Positions 1 through 8,492 of a DNA stretch of 64,000 bases are shown here, in pieces (within the stretch, counting starts at the first letter, position 1; every line of letters starts with the position of its first letter). A model generated the notes under the pieces. It made no database searches and was not told the DNA's origin. It was given only the letters and a program-made list of their open reading frames with translations. The position numbers and the translations under genes were made by a program. Origin of the DNA: Chryseobacterium scophthalmum (lineage in GTDB: Bacteria > Bacteroidota > Bacteroidia > Flavobacteriales > Weeksellaceae); the NCBI RefSeq assembly GCF_900143185.1, contig NZ_FSRQ01000002.1, positions 558,001 through 622,000 of the forward strand, in the 5' to 3' direction.

Positions 1-237
1 GACATTAAAACCGCTTGGAATATCTCTAAAGTAATGACAAAAGGAAATCTTTTAAACATTTTCCTATTCTCATTAGTAGTGAGTATTTTGGCACAAATAG
101 GTGTTATAGCTTGTGGAATTGGACTTTTCTTAACAATTCCTTTCGCATATACAGCGAATTACTTTGCTTACGAAGATGCGATTCAACAAATTGAATACGA
201 CGAAATTACCGAAATCGGTATTACCGAAAAATATTAA
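1..237 (+). CDS. C-terminal part of a multi-pass membrane protein (gene starts before the window)
   Basis: The reading frame is open from base 1, so the gene begins upstream; the first in-frame ATG in the window (34) is probably internal. The visible ~78 residues hold a long hydrophobic stretch (LFSLVVSILAQIGVIACGIG) followed by a segment ending AYTANYFAYEDAI and a short acidic tail. This ending is familiar from uncharacterised Bacteroidota integral membrane proteins, but I cannot name a function. lptE follows 19 bp downstream on the same strand, so they may be co-transcribed. Confidence 0.6.
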   Translation, partial: DIKTAWNISKVMTKGNLLNIFLFSLVVSILAQIGVIACGIGLFLTIPFAYTANYFAYEDAIQQIEYDEITEIGITEKY

Positions 238-256
238 GTTTAAAATTATTTAAAAA

Positions 257-781
257 ATGAATCAGTTGAAAAATCTTTTCCTTTTAATCATATCTGTAGG
301 ATTTTTAAACTCTTGCTATTCTTTTACAGGTTCATCTCTTACAGATGAAAAGACCGTACAAATCAATGAGTTTCCCAATAATGCAGCTTTAGTAAACCCT
401 ACTTTGGCGCAGCAGTTTTCTACAGATATTCAAAACAGATTTTTGCAGCGTACCACTCTGAAAGGGACAAAACAAAATCCGGATATTTTGATTGAAGGTG
501 AAATTACAGATTATTCAATTTCCCCAACTACGATCAGCTCTACAACACAGCAGACAACTGCGGGTGGAACGATTCAGGAATCTCAGAATAAATTGACAAT
601 CACGGTGAAAGTTCGTTACGAAAACAAACTGCACCCAGAATTGAGCTTTGATAAAAATTTCTCTGATGAAGCAGTATTCAACAGTAATCTTTCTCAAAGT
701 CAGATTGAAACTTCTCAGGTAAAACTTGTTACGGATAGAATTATCAATAAAATATTTAACGACATTGTAGCGAACTGGTAA
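257..781 (+). CDS. lptE: LptE-like LPS-assembly lipoprotein
   Basis: 174-aa protein with a lipoprotein signal peptide: a charged start, a hydrophobic core, and a lipobox ending at Cys20 (FLNSC). The mature part has the pattern of Bacteroidota LptE: VQINEFPNNAALVNPTLAQ, then ILIEGEITDYSISP, and a C-terminal helix VTDRIINKIFND. LptE plugs the LptD barrel in the outer membrane and is needed for lipopolysaccharide insertion (family knowledge). Length fits the family. The next gene starts 1 bp after its stop, so the two are probably one transcript. Confidence 0.85.
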   Translation: MNQLKNLFLLIISVGFLNSCYSFTGSSLTDEKTVQINEFPNNAALVNPTLAQQFSTDIQNRFLQRTTLKGTKQNPDILIEGEITDYSISPTTISSTTQQTTAGGTIQESQNKLTITVKVRYENKLHPELSFDKNFSDEAVFNSNLSQSQIETSQVKLVTDRIINKIFNDIVANW

Positions 782-782
782 T

Positions 783-2915
783 ATGATGAATACTAGAGTT
801 TTAGAATTATTAAAAAATCCGAAAAACATACAGTCAGAAGATCTGCATCTTTTGAAAGAAGAAATTAATTCTTTCCCTTATATTCAAAACATCCGTGCTT
901 TGCATTTGTATGGTGTTCACCTTTTTGATAAAGAAAATTATCAGAAAGAATTGTCTACAACTGCGGCTTATACCACAGATAAGAAGATTCTGTATCAGTT
1001 GATTAACGGGAAAATTCAGCAAAGAAAAGCTGAATCTATTGAGAAAGAACCTCAAATTATTGCTGATAAACCTGAGGAAAATAAAACTCAGAATACCAAA
1101 GAGCCTTTTTGGTGGGTAAAAGAGAAAAAAACGTTCCCAAAACATGATTATAAAGCTGCTTCAGAAGATTTGGCTACTCCAAAAGCTGAAATAAAACATG
1201 TGGTTGTTAACGGTGAACGTAACAGAATTTTATTTGAAGGTGAAGAAAATTACCTGGAAGAAAAAAATGCAGATACCATCGATTTGGAATCTACGCTCGA
1301 ATCTGGAGTAATTGTAACTCAAAAATCTTCTTTCCCGATTAAACGTACTGTTGAAGCGGAAGAAACAACAAATGAAACACCTTCTGTAGAAACTTCTAAT
1401 GAAATTATTCATGAAGATATGGTTGATTCTGAAAAAAGTGCAGAAACTGAGGTTAATGTTCTTGAAACAGAATCTTTTGAACCTGAAACACAAGTTCTTA
1501 AAGAAGAACCTGTTGAAAATGAAATTCCAACGGAAAATATTGATAAAGAAAATGTTTTAGAAGTTGCAAAATCTGAAGTGATTATTCATGAAGATACAAT
1601 TGATTCTGATAAAGTTACAGAAAAAATCAGTGATGAATCTGAAGTAAGCTTCCTTGAAGTAGAATCTTTTGAACCTGAAACGGAAGTTAAGACAGAAGAA
1701 TCTATTGATAATGAAAATTCAGAAGAAAATGCTGAAAAAGAAGAAACTACTGAAGTTTTAAATCCGGAAGTCATCATCAATGAAGATGAAATTAATTCTA
1801 AAGATGTTGCTGAAAAAATCAATGATGAATCTGAATTAAGTTTCCATGGAACAGATGCTTTCTTACCGGAAGTTAAAATTGAAGCTCCCGTTTCAGAACA
1901 AATAAATCCTGCTGAAATAACAAATTCTAATATCAATAAGCATGAAGACGAAATGCGTCGTCTGATTGAAGAAGTTGAGAAAAAGATGAAAGCTGCTCAT
2001 AAAAAGGAAGCTGAAGCAAAAGCAAACGAACTGGAAGAAGAAAGTGGAAAAGAAATAAGTTTTGCTGTAACCCAGGATTTTGTTGTTTCAAATGAAAATG
2101 AAACTAAAGCTGAAGAAAAAGCAGAGGTGATTCAAGCCGGAACTTCAGAAGAAAAAAATGATGCACCTGTTTTAGAAGAGGTAAAAGAAGAAAATTCTGG
2201 TTGGAAACCAATGAGTTTTGAATCTCATACACCAGATTCATTCAGCAAAAAAATAGAAATAGAATCTGTACAGGAAGAAAAGCCTGAAGAAGTAAAAGAA
2301 GTTTTGGAAGAGATTATTTTAGAAGAAGAAAAATCAGAAACTGTTGTAGAAAATATTTCAGAGGAAACGGTAAATGAAGTTGAAAATTCGGAACCTGAAA
2401 TCGCTGGTTCTACTGAAAAAGAAGAAGCTCGTGTGATGAATGTTTCTTTCTTTGGAACAGATATTTCAAGTTTAGCCATAAAAAAAGAAGAAGAGAAACA
2501 ACAAGATTCTCCAAAAGAAAAAGTTGAAGAATTATCTTTAAAAGAAGAAAATCAAACGCTTTTAGACAGTAATGTTCCTGGCTTTATCAATACTTGGCAA
2601 AGCTGGCTGAAAATTGACAGAACCGAAGAAGTTGAAAAGATAAAAATTGAGACTAAAAATAAAGTGATTGAATCTTTCATAGAAAACAATCCTAAAATCA
2701 GCCAGTTAAAAGATGAGGTAAATTTTGTTGTTAAAGAAAAAACAGACGACATTTCTCACCTGATGACCGAGACTTTAGCTAATCTTTATATTGAGCAGAA
2801 ATTGTACACCAAAGCAATCAATGCATTCCACACATTAATAAAAAAGCATCCTGACAGAAAAGAATATTTTGAAAACAGAATTCAGGAAGTAAAGGATAAC
2901 AGAGGGAAAAACTAA
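783..2915 (+). CDS. large acidic protein with internal repeats and a C-terminal TPR-like domain
   Basis: 710 residues. The N-terminal ~70 residues and the C-terminal ~60 look folded; the C-terminus (LANLYIEQKLYTKAINAFHTLIKKHP) reads as a tetratricopeptide unit. Between them lies a ~480-residue Glu/Lys/Ser-rich region of low complexity, with about three copies of a ~60-residue unit around EVIIHEDTIDS and FLEVESFEPETEV. No signal peptide, so probably cytoplasmic. It starts 1 bp after lptE and ends in front of prfA. I do not recognise a specific function; TPR proteins usually mediate protein contacts. ATG at 786 is an equally possible start. Confidence 0.75.
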   Translation: MMNTRVLELLKNPKNIQSEDLHLLKEEINSFPYIQNIRALHLYGVHLFDKENYQKELSTTAAYTTDKKILYQLINGKIQQRKAESIEKEPQIIADKPEENKTQNTKEPFWWVKEKKTFPKHDYKAASEDLATPKAEIKHVVVNGERNRILFEGEENYLEEKNADTIDLESTLESGVIVTQKSSFPIKRTVEAEETTNETPSVETSNEIIHEDMVDSEKSAETEVNVLETESFEPETQVLKEEPVENEIPTENIDKENVLEVAKSEVIIHEDTIDSDKVTEKISDESEVSFLEVESFEPETEVKTEESIDNENSEENAEKEETTEVLNPEVIINEDEINSKDVAEKINDESELSFHGTDAFLPEVKIEAPVSEQINPAEITNSNINKHEDEMRRLIEEVEKKMKAAHKKEAEAKANELEEESGKEISFAVTQDFVVSNENETKAEEKAEVIQAGTSEEKNDAPVLEEVKEENSGWKPMSFESHTPDSFSKKIEIESVQEEKPEEVKEVLEEIILEEEKSETVVENISEETVNEVENSEPEIAGSTEKEEARVMNVSFFGTDISSLAIKKEEEKQQDSPKEKVEELSLKEENQTLLDSNVPGFINTWQSWLKIDRTEEVEKIKIETKNKVIESFIENNPKISQLKDEVNFVVKEKTDDISHLMTETLANLYIEQKLYTKAINAFHTLIKKHPDRKEYFENRIQEVKDNRGKN

Positions 2916-2952
2916 AATTTATCCTCAATTTGGATTAAAAAAATTAAAAATC

Positions 2953-2976
2953 AAAGCTCATGAAAATGGGCTTTTG
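2953..2976 (+). terminator. intrinsic terminator after the TPR-like gene
   Basis: Stem AAAGCTCAT / ATGGGCTTT (one non-Watson-Crick step) with a GAAA tetraloop, running into TTTTG. It sits 37 bp after the stop at 2915 and overlaps the -33 box of the prfA promoter. Confidence 0.6.
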
Positions 2977-3003
2977 TTCTTCGTTGTCAATTCCGTATCT
3001 TTG
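2972..3003 (+). promoter_or_regulatory. Bacteroidota-type promoter of prfA
   Basis: TTTTG at 2972-2976, 19 bp, then TATCTTTG at 2996-3003, a full match to the Bacteroidota -33/-7 consensus (TTTG, ~19 bp, TAnnTTTG). Transcription would begin near 3010, ~10 nt before the prfA ATG. It is a useful reference for judging the unusual promoters of the toxin island. Confidence 0.65.
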
Positions 3004-3020
3004 CAAACTAAATTTTTAAT

Positions 3021-4106
3021 ATGTCTAAGTCATTAATTCCAAAATTAGAAGCGATAAAGCAGAGATATAATGAGGTTGCGGATCTTATTATTCAACCTGA
3101 TGTCATTTCAGACCAGAAAAGATATTCTTCTTTAAACAAAGAATATAGTGATTTGGGGAAAATTGTAAGAGTTTACGATCAATATAAAGGAGCTTTAGAT
3201 ACCATCGAAGAATCTGATGAAATCATTGCAGATGGTTCAGATAAAGATTTTGTAGAATTGGCAAAAATCGAAAAGAATGAAGCTTTAGAAAAGATTCCAG
3301 GTTTGGAAGATGAGCTGAAAGTTCTTTTGATACCTAAAGATCCTGCAGACGATAAAAACGTTATTGTAGAACTTCGTGCCGGAACTGGTGGAGACGAAGC
3401 TGCGATTTTCGTGGAAGATGTCTACAGAGCTTATACTATGTATTTTAAAACCAAAGGTTGGAAGCACGAGATCACAGATTCTAGTGAGGCAGCTAAAGGA
3501 TACAAAGAACTAATTCTAAGAATTGAAGGAGACGGTGTTTACGGAATCATGAAATTTGAATCTGGTGTACACCGTGTACAAAGAGTTCCTGAAACAGAAT
3601 CTCAAGGTAGAGTACACACTTCTGCGATTACTGTTGCCGTTTTACCGGAAGCGGAAGAAATAGATTTTGAATTGAATCCTGCAGATATCGAAATGCAGAC
3701 CTCACGTTCTGGTGGAGCGGGTGGACAAAACGTAAACAAGGTTGAAACAAAGGTACAGTTAACGCATAAACCATCAGGAATGGTTGTTGTTTGTCAGCAA
3801 GCTCGTTCTCAGTTAGCAAACCGTGAGTTGGCAATGGAAATGCTTCGTACCAAATTATACGATATAGAAGTTCAAAAAGCGGTGGGAGATATCGCTGCAC
3901 AGCGTAAATCGATGGTTTCTACAGGTGACCGTTCTGCAAAAATCAAAACCTACAACTATCCTCAAGGAAGAGTTACCGATCACAGAATTGGTAAATCTAT
4001 GTACAATCTTGATGCCTATATGAATGGTGATATCTCTGAAATGATTGATGCCGTAATCATGGCAGAAAACGCCGAAAAAATGAAAGGAGAAGAAGATAAT
4101 TACTAA
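3021..4106 (+). CDS. prfA: peptide chain release factor 1
   Basis: 361 aa, the usual RF1 length. RF1 reads UAA and UAG stop codons in the ribosomal A site and triggers hydrolysis of peptidyl-tRNA. The GGQ loop that enters the peptidyl-transferase centre is Gly234-Gly235-Gln236, within [16 protein letters not shown]. The codon-reading tripeptide P-x-T is Pro190-Glu191-Thr192, which marks RF1 rather than RF2 (SPF). The context is ordinary: own promoter upstream, strong terminator 22 bp downstream. Confidence 0.97.
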   Translation: MSKSLIPKLEAIKQRYNEVADLIIQPDVISDQKRYSSLNKEYSDLGKIVRVYDQYKGALDTIEESDEIIADGSDKDFVELAKIEKNEALEKIPGLEDELKVLLIPKDPADDKNVIVELRAGTGGDEAAIFVEDVYRAYTMYFKTKGWKHEITDSSEAAKGYKELILRIEGDGVYGIMKFESGVHRVQRVPETESQGRVHTSAITVAVLPEAEEIDFELNPADIEMQTSRSGGAGGQNVNKVETKVQLTHKPSGMVVVCQQARSQLANRELAMEMLRTKLYDIEVQKAVGDIAAQRKSMVSTGDRSAKIKTYNYPQGRVTDHRIGKSMYNLDAYMNGDISEMIDAVIMAENAEKMKGEEDNY

Positions 4107-4128
4107 ATTATTTCTTTTAATAAATACA

Positions 4129-4159
4129 AAGCTTCTGAGTAATCGGAAGCTTTTTTTTT
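4129..4159 (+). terminator. intrinsic terminator of prfA
   Basis: Stem AAGCTTC / GAAGCTT around a ~10-nt loop, running into nine T residues (4151-4159). Confidence 0.85.
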
Positions 4160-4199
4160 AACAATTCCTTAAAAGTCCTGAAGGGACGATCTATTAAAG

Positions 4200-4218
4200 G
4201 ATAGGATAAAATCCTATC
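4200..4218. repeat. small palindromic hairpin in the prfA-peptidase gap
   Basis: Perfect hairpin GATAGGAT-AAA-ATCCTATC. Just upstream is a second, shorter one, GTCC-tgaag-GGAC (around 4175-4187). There is no T-tract, so a REP-like intergenic element is more likely than a terminator. Confidence 0.5.
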
Positions 4219-4252
4219 AAATTTATTACGTTTAATAAAAATGTATTTAGTT

Positions 4253-4439
4253 ACAATTACCATTGTTTGTAATCAAAGTAAAAGTTATTTGGTCATAAAC
4301 AGGATTGTTTTAAACCAAATGCAACTGTATTTTATCACAAACAAGGTTGTTTTAGCTTAATGTAAAACAAATTTGATGACAAACAGTATTGTTTCAACCC
4401 AAATTAAAATATATTTAGATCTAAACAGACCTGTTTGAG
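4253..4439. repeat. tandem array of diverged 42-bp units
   Basis: Four full units of exactly 42 bp (4253-4294, 4295-4336, 4337-4378, 4379-4420) and a partial fifth. Units 2-5 each carry a small palindrome AAACA-N4-TGTTT near their start; unit 1 has a degraded version. Conservation between units is limited to this palindrome and the spacing. No coding frame crosses the array. It abuts the 3' end of the M23 peptidase gene. Together with 4160-4252 it fills the 345-bp gap. Confidence 0.6.
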
Positions 4440-4451
4440 TAAAAACGAAAC

Positions 4452-5285
4452 CTAATACGCTCTCGAATACGATTTTCTCTCTTCCAAATATTCAACTTTA
4501 TCCCCGTATCCGGTTTTAAAAAGTGTTTTTACAGTAACTCTGTTTTTATCCCCTGTTGCACTTGGTAAGTAAGTGACGAAATGTAAATGCGGACCGCTGC
4601 TCCAACCCGTATTTCCGCTTAGAGCGATGAGTTGCCCTTTCGTTACAGTATCACCAATTTTCACCTGCGCTCCGTTTTCCTGTAAATGATAATACTGCGC
4701 AATCGTACCATCCGAATGCAAAATTGAAACATAATTACCATAAGAAGCACAGTTTCTGGTTGGGCAGCCCTGATTATTGTTTTCTACAACATCGATGACT
4801 AAGCCTTCTCTGGAGGATAAAATTTCTGTTCCTTCAGGCATGATAAAGTCTAAAGAATTTTCGTTCTGATGAGAAAATGTTCCATTATACCCTTGATGTA
4901 TCCAAAAAGCTTTTCCTTTGCCAAATGGTAAGTCGTAGGTGTAGTTTTTATCGTAATTTTTAATGGTGATGTCTCCAATATAACTATTATAACCGGGCAT
5001 TTTCTTTACGCCCCAACCTTTTTGATTGTCATTCACCACAAAATAGGCTATTCTCATTTTTGTGGTTTTTGCAGGAATTACCTGTGTCGTTTTAAAAAGC
5101 TCAGGCTTTTTCATATTATTTACTTCAGGTTGACCTCTAAAAACCAAAGAGACAGGATAAATTTCGAGATTGTCTGCATAGTACGTAATAGAGTCGCCAT
5201 TTCTTTCGGGATACATTTTTATATTTTTCTGAGCCATTATTGTTACAGCCTGAATAATAAGAATAAATGCAAAAATATTTTTCAT
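4452..5285 (-). CDS. secreted M23 family metallopeptidase
   Basis: 277 aa from the ATG at 5285, chosen because it opens a signal peptide (MKNIFAFILIIQAVTIMAQ); the frame is open 16 codons further, which would bury it. The C-terminal half is an M23/LytM domain: His and Asp of HQNENSLDF, and the closing GPHLHF zinc motif, with a Tyr-Tyr-His-Leu strand between. M23 enzymes cut peptidoglycan cross-bridges in the periplasm. The N-terminal ~130 residues resemble a beta-domain of unknown role. Single gene; its 3' end faces the 42-bp repeat array. Confidence 0.85.
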   Translation of the reverse strand: MKNIFAFILIIQAVTIMAQKNIKMYPERNGDSITYYADNLEIYPVSLVFRGQPEVNNMKKPELFKTTQVIPAKTTKMRIAYFVVNDNQKGWGVKKMPGYNSYIGDITIKNYDKNYTYDLPFGKGKAFWIHQGYNGTFSHQNENSLDFIMPEGTEILSSREGLVIDVVENNNQGCPTRNCASYGNYVSILHSDGTIAQYYHLQENGAQVKIGDTVTKGQLIALSGNTGWSSGPHLHFVTYLPSATGDKNRVTVKTLFKTGYGDKVEYLEERKSYSRAY

Positions 5286-5446
5286 AAGTGTTTGGTTTAA
5301 AACAAATCCATTACAAGTATAGACCATTTTCATTGATTTTAAAAGCTTATTTTAATGAAAAGTATTATTTTTACCTCTGAAAAATTAATAGGGCATTCAT
5401 CTTTCGTTAATAGATTTTGATGAGTTTCCGGCTGAAAAATATGTCA

Positions 5447-6205
5447 ATGAATTCTATCGTAATCAATGTTGGAAACAGCAATATCAGATTTGGTCTTTTT
5501 GATGACGACAACTGTGATATTTCATGGATAATCAATACAAAACCTTACCGTACCGCAGACGAACTGCATGGTCAGATGTTGATTTTATATCAAACCTATA
5601 AAATTGATCCTAAAGACATTAAAAAAGTAATTATAGGTTCCGTAGTGCCACAATTAACGAGAGAAATAACTTCTGCAATCAGAAAAATTCACGGGATCGC
5701 TCCTGTAATGGTTGATAGAACGACTCCTTCTGAAGTTATTGCGAAATCTAAACAGATGGGAACCGATATTTATGCGAATCTCGTTGCAGCACACAATATG
5801 TATCCCGGAAGAAAAAAAATTGTTTTAGATTTTGGTACAGCACTTACTGCAAGTTGCGTTGCTGAAGACGGTGAATGTTTAGGTGTAATTATCGCTCCTG
5901 GAATTGTAACTTCTTTAAATTCTCTGATCAGTCAGACCGCTCAGCTTCCCGAAATTGAACTGGTAAAGCCAAAATCTGTTTTAGGTTTAGATACGATTAC
6001 TTGTATGCAAAGCGGAATGGTGTACGGTTTTCTCGGAATGGTAGAAGGTTTTATTGACAGAATAAACAATGAAGTGAATGATGAGTGCTTTGTCATCGCA
6101 ACTGGTGGAGTTTCGCATGTTTACAAGCCTTTAACGGAAAAAATTCATATTGCAGACCGGTTGCATACTTTAAAAGGATTGTACTTTTTAGGAAAAGATT
6201 TGTAA
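5447..6205 (+). CDS. coaX: type III pantothenate kinase
   Basis: About 252 aa. Phosphorylates pantothenate, the first step of coenzyme A synthesis. Seen in the sequence: the actin-like-fold phosphate loop INVGNSNIRFG right after the chosen start, the second nucleotide motif LDFGTALTASCV, APGIVTS, and the late ATGG motif (FVIATGGVSHVY). The start at 5447 gives the normal family N-terminus; in-frame ATGs at 5441 and 5417 are possible. The stop TAA overlaps the ATG of the next gene by one base (TAATG), implying translational coupling. Confidence 0.93.
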   Translation: MNSIVINVGNSNIRFGLFDDDNCDISWIINTKPYRTADELHGQMLILYQTYKIDPKDIKKVIIGSVVPQLTREITSAIRKIHGIAPVMVDRTTPSEVIAKSKQMGTDIYANLVAAHNMYPGRKKIVLDFGTALTASCVAEDGECLGVIIAPGIVTSLNSLISQTAQLPEIELVKPKSVLGLDTITCMQSGMVYGFLGMVEGFIDRINNEVNDECFVIATGGVSHVYKPLTEKIHIADRLHTLKGLYFLGKDL

Positions 6206-6747
6206 TGAAAAAATTCCCAAGAATAGAAACAGAACGACTTATTTTATCTGAATTAAAAGAATCAGATTTGGCTTTTGTGGTTGAATATCTTCAGGATAAA
6301 ATTTTCTCCGATCTTACTTCCAATATTCCTTATCCTTATCATATAGAAAATGCAGAATTTTGGTTGAAAATATCAAGAGAAGCTTTTGATAAGAAGAAAG
6401 GGTTCACGTTTGCAATTCGAGATAAAGAAGAAAAAATTATAGGTGCAATCGGACTTCACGACGAAGGTTCTGATAAGGCAGAACTGGGCTATTGGATGGC
6501 AAAACCTTTTTGGAGCAAAGGTTATGTAACCGAAGCAGCAGTAGCCATTATTGACTTTGGCTTTAAAGAATTAGGCTTTAATAAAATATATGCAACTTAC
6601 TTTCCCCACAATCCCGCATCAGGAAGAATAATGCAGAAAGTAGGAATGAAACGGGAGGCTATTTTGAAACAGCATATGAAGAAAGATGGAAAATATTATG
6701 ATATTCCGATGTATTCTATTTTTAAGAATGAAGTTTTAACGCTTTGA
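6205..6747 (+). CDS. GNAT acetyltransferase, RimJ/RimL type
   Basis: 180 aa starting at the ATG that overlaps the coaX stop codon. Opens with the RimJ/RimL signature RIETERLIL and has the acetyl-CoA loop region AELGYWMAKPFWSKGYVTEA and the Asn of HNPASGRIMQKVG. Such enzymes acetylate protein N-termini or small molecules; the substrate cannot be told from sequence. Its 3' end overlaps the convergent tadA gene by 12 bp. Confidence 0.85.
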   Translation: MKKFPRIETERLILSELKESDLAFVVEYLQDKIFSDLTSNIPYPYHIENAEFWLKISREAFDKKKGFTFAIRDKEEKIIGAIGLHDEGSDKAELGYWMAKPFWSKGYVTEAAVAIIDFGFKELGFNKIYATYFPHNPASGRIMQKVGMKREAILKQHMKKDGKYYDIPMYSIFKNEVLTL

Positions 6748-7167
6748 TTTAAAGAAGTCCTTCACAATCGTTGAACATTCATTTTCCATAACTCCTGAAA
6801 CAATTTCTGTTTTGGGATGAAGGCTTAAATTTTTATTGATAAAACCACGCTGTTCGTCTCTTGCGCCAATCACCACTTTTGAAATCTGCGACCAGGAAAG
6901 TGCTCCGGAACACATTACGCAAGGTTCTAAAGTCACATACAAAGTACAGTTGATTAAATATTTTCCGCCCAAATAATTCGCTGCTGAAGTGATCGCTTGC
7001 ATTTCGGCATGTGCTGTTACATCGTTTAACGTTTCGGTAAGATTATGAGCTCTTGCAATCACACGATTGTTGGCAACGATGACACATCCAATAGGAACCT
7101 CATCTTTTTCTAATGCAATCTGGGCTTCCTGAAAAGCCATTCTCATAAAATATTCGTCTGTAAACAT
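6736..7167 (-). CDS. tadA: tRNA adenosine(34) deaminase
   Basis: 143 aa, the family length. Deaminates the wobble adenosine of tRNA-Arg(ACG) to inosine. The zinc and proton-shuttle residues are visible: His53-Ala-Glu55 (TAHAEMQAI) and Pro-Cys83-x-x-Cys86 (EPCVMCSGAL). Convergent with the GNAT gene. Confidence 0.93.
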   Translation of the reverse strand: MFTDEYFMRMAFQEAQIALEKDEVPIGCVIVANNRVIARAHNLTETLNDVTAHAEMQAITSAANYLGGKYLINCTLYVTLEPCVMCSGALSWSQISKVVIGARDEQRGFINKNLSLHPKTEIVSGVMENECSTIVKDFFKSKR

Positions 7168-7173
7168 AAAAAT

Positions 7174-7200
7174 AAAAGCTTAGTGCAAAACTAAGCTTTT
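7174..7200 (-). terminator. terminator of the outer-membrane-protein gene
   Basis: Perfect 10-bp stem AAAAGCTTAG / CTAAGCTTTT with a 7-nt loop, followed on the minus strand by a T-rich tract. It lies just past the 3' end of the 7223-7774 gene and in front of tadA. Confidence 0.75.
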
Positions 7201-7222
7201 CAATATAATGTTTTTTGGAAAT

Positions 7223-7774
7223 TTAGAATCTATAACCAATTCCGCCCATTATTTTCCCGGTAACTTCCTCAAAATAATGTTTATCTCTGTCACCAAATCT
7301 TCTTGCAATACCGCCACTTGCTTCAATGACAAGATTGTTTTTCATTACCCATTTTCCTCCGACTCCAAAACCAATGCCTACCGTTGTAAAATTATTTTTT
7401 CTTACAGAAGAAGTATAGAAATATCCGTTAACATCGTCATAATTATAAGAATAAATGTCATTCGTTTCAGTGGTAACTGGTATAAAACCTTCAAGGAAAA
7501 ATCCCGAAGCATATTTTTTACCAAAATACATTCTGTAAAATGCTGAAAACTGTGTAAACCTATCATCGTTACGATCTAAATTAATCATCGCATTAATACC
7601 AATACCTTTATTATCTGAAATTAATCTTTCGTAAGAAACGTTAGCTAAAGGGACTGCGATCAATAAAATAGGATCTGCGAGGATGTCATTTTTTCTTTGC
7701 TTTTCTGTGTTTTCCTGAGCCTGTGCTGCAAATGTTCCGAAAATTAAAGATAATCCAAGTAAAATTTTATTCAT
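7223..7774 (-). CDS. small outer-membrane beta-barrel protein
   Basis: 183 aa. N-terminal signal peptide (MNKILLGLSLIFGTFAAQAQ) followed by alternating amphipathic strands and a C-terminal aromatic residue (GGIGYRF), the usual end of an outer-membrane barrel. Motifs such as PLANVSYERLI and FSAFYRMYFGKK resemble DUF3575-like Bacteroidota proteins. The role is unknown. Monocistronic, with its own terminator. Confidence 0.7.
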   Translation of the reverse strand: MNKILLGLSLIFGTFAAQAQENTEKQRKNDILADPILLIAVPLANVSYERLISDNKGIGINAMINLDRNDDRFTQFSAFYRMYFGKKYASGFFLEGFIPVTTETNDIYSYNYDDVNGYFYTSSVRKNNFTTVGIGFGVGGKWVMKNNLVIEASGGIARRFGDRDKHYFEEVTGKIMGGIGYRF

Positions 7775-7831
7775 GTAGCTTTTTTCGCCAAAGATAAATA
7801 ATAAAACAACATCTGGTGATAAAATTATTTA

Positions 7832-8488
7832 TCATTCAAAATTAAGTACTAAAGGCAGTCTGAAACGATATCTTACAGGATTTCCGTTAGTGTAGGCCGG
7901 AAAAAATTTTTCAGAAACAGAGTACAATGCAATTTCTGCCTGTCGGTTGAAAGTGAAATTATCACCTTCAGCTTTTACATCGCTGATCGTTCCGTCTTTT
8001 TCAACAATAAATGCAACGTTGGTTTTTAAATTTCCAGTTTCAGAAAATACGCCGTCTCCATAAAAAAGCTGTGCAACTTCTTTTCGTAAAGCATTTATTC
8101 CGCCGGGGTAATCTGCAGTTTTTTCAATCGACTTTGGAAAATCCTGTTGTGGTAAGAGAATCGTTTTAGAATTAATTTTTTTTAAATCTTCAAGATTTTT
8201 TACTTTAAGCAAGGCTGCAATCAAGGCTACATTTTCAATGCTGTCCATTTTTTTCATAAAAAAAAGGAAGTCATTTTTTACTGCAGCTTTATATAACGGA
8301 TTTTTTTCGGCATCAAACTTTTTCTTAAACTCAGTATTCAGCATTGTTCTGTGCTGATTATAATATTTTTTCACCATCTTGAATTCCTCGGTTTGTTGAG
8401 AAAAACAAAATGTTGAGATGAGTATAAAGAGAAGATATAAAGCTTTCAATACATGATTATTTATGTAAATGTAATCAAAAAGATGCAA
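7832..8488 (-). CDS. exported protein with TonB-C-terminal-like domain
   Basis: 218 aa. A hydrophobic segment (ALYLLFILISTFCFSQQ) is followed by a helical region and a C-terminal domain like TonB/energy-transducer C-termini: TADYPGGINALRKEV, VAFIVEKDGTISDVKAEG, and a final PVRYRFRLPLVLNF. Isolated domains of this type are common in Bacteroidota and are not necessarily energy transducers. The ATG at 8488 is 4 bp after the WYL gene's stop, which supports this start and an operon; a TTG at 8449 would give a more typical signal peptide. Confidence 0.65.
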   Translation of the reverse strand: MHLFDYIYINNHVLKALYLLFILISTFCFSQQTEEFKMVKKYYNQHRTMLNTEFKKKFDAEKNPLYKAAVKNDFLFFMKKMDSIENVALIAALLKVKNLEDLKKINSKTILLPQQDFPKSIEKTADYPGGINALRKEVAQLFYGDGVFSETGNLKTNVAFIVEKDGTISDVKAEGDNFTFNRQAEIALYSVSEKFFPAYTNGNPVRYRFRLPLVLNFE

Positions 8489-8492
8489 AATT

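Noticed and set aside
4253..4439. Possible CRISPR array
   Set aside because: Units are contiguous and diverged; there are no conserved repeats alternating with unique spacers and no cas genes in the window.
7208..7546. 112-codon plus-strand open frame opposite the beta-barrel gene
   Set aside because: Shadow of the minus-strand gene with signal peptide and barrel pattern.
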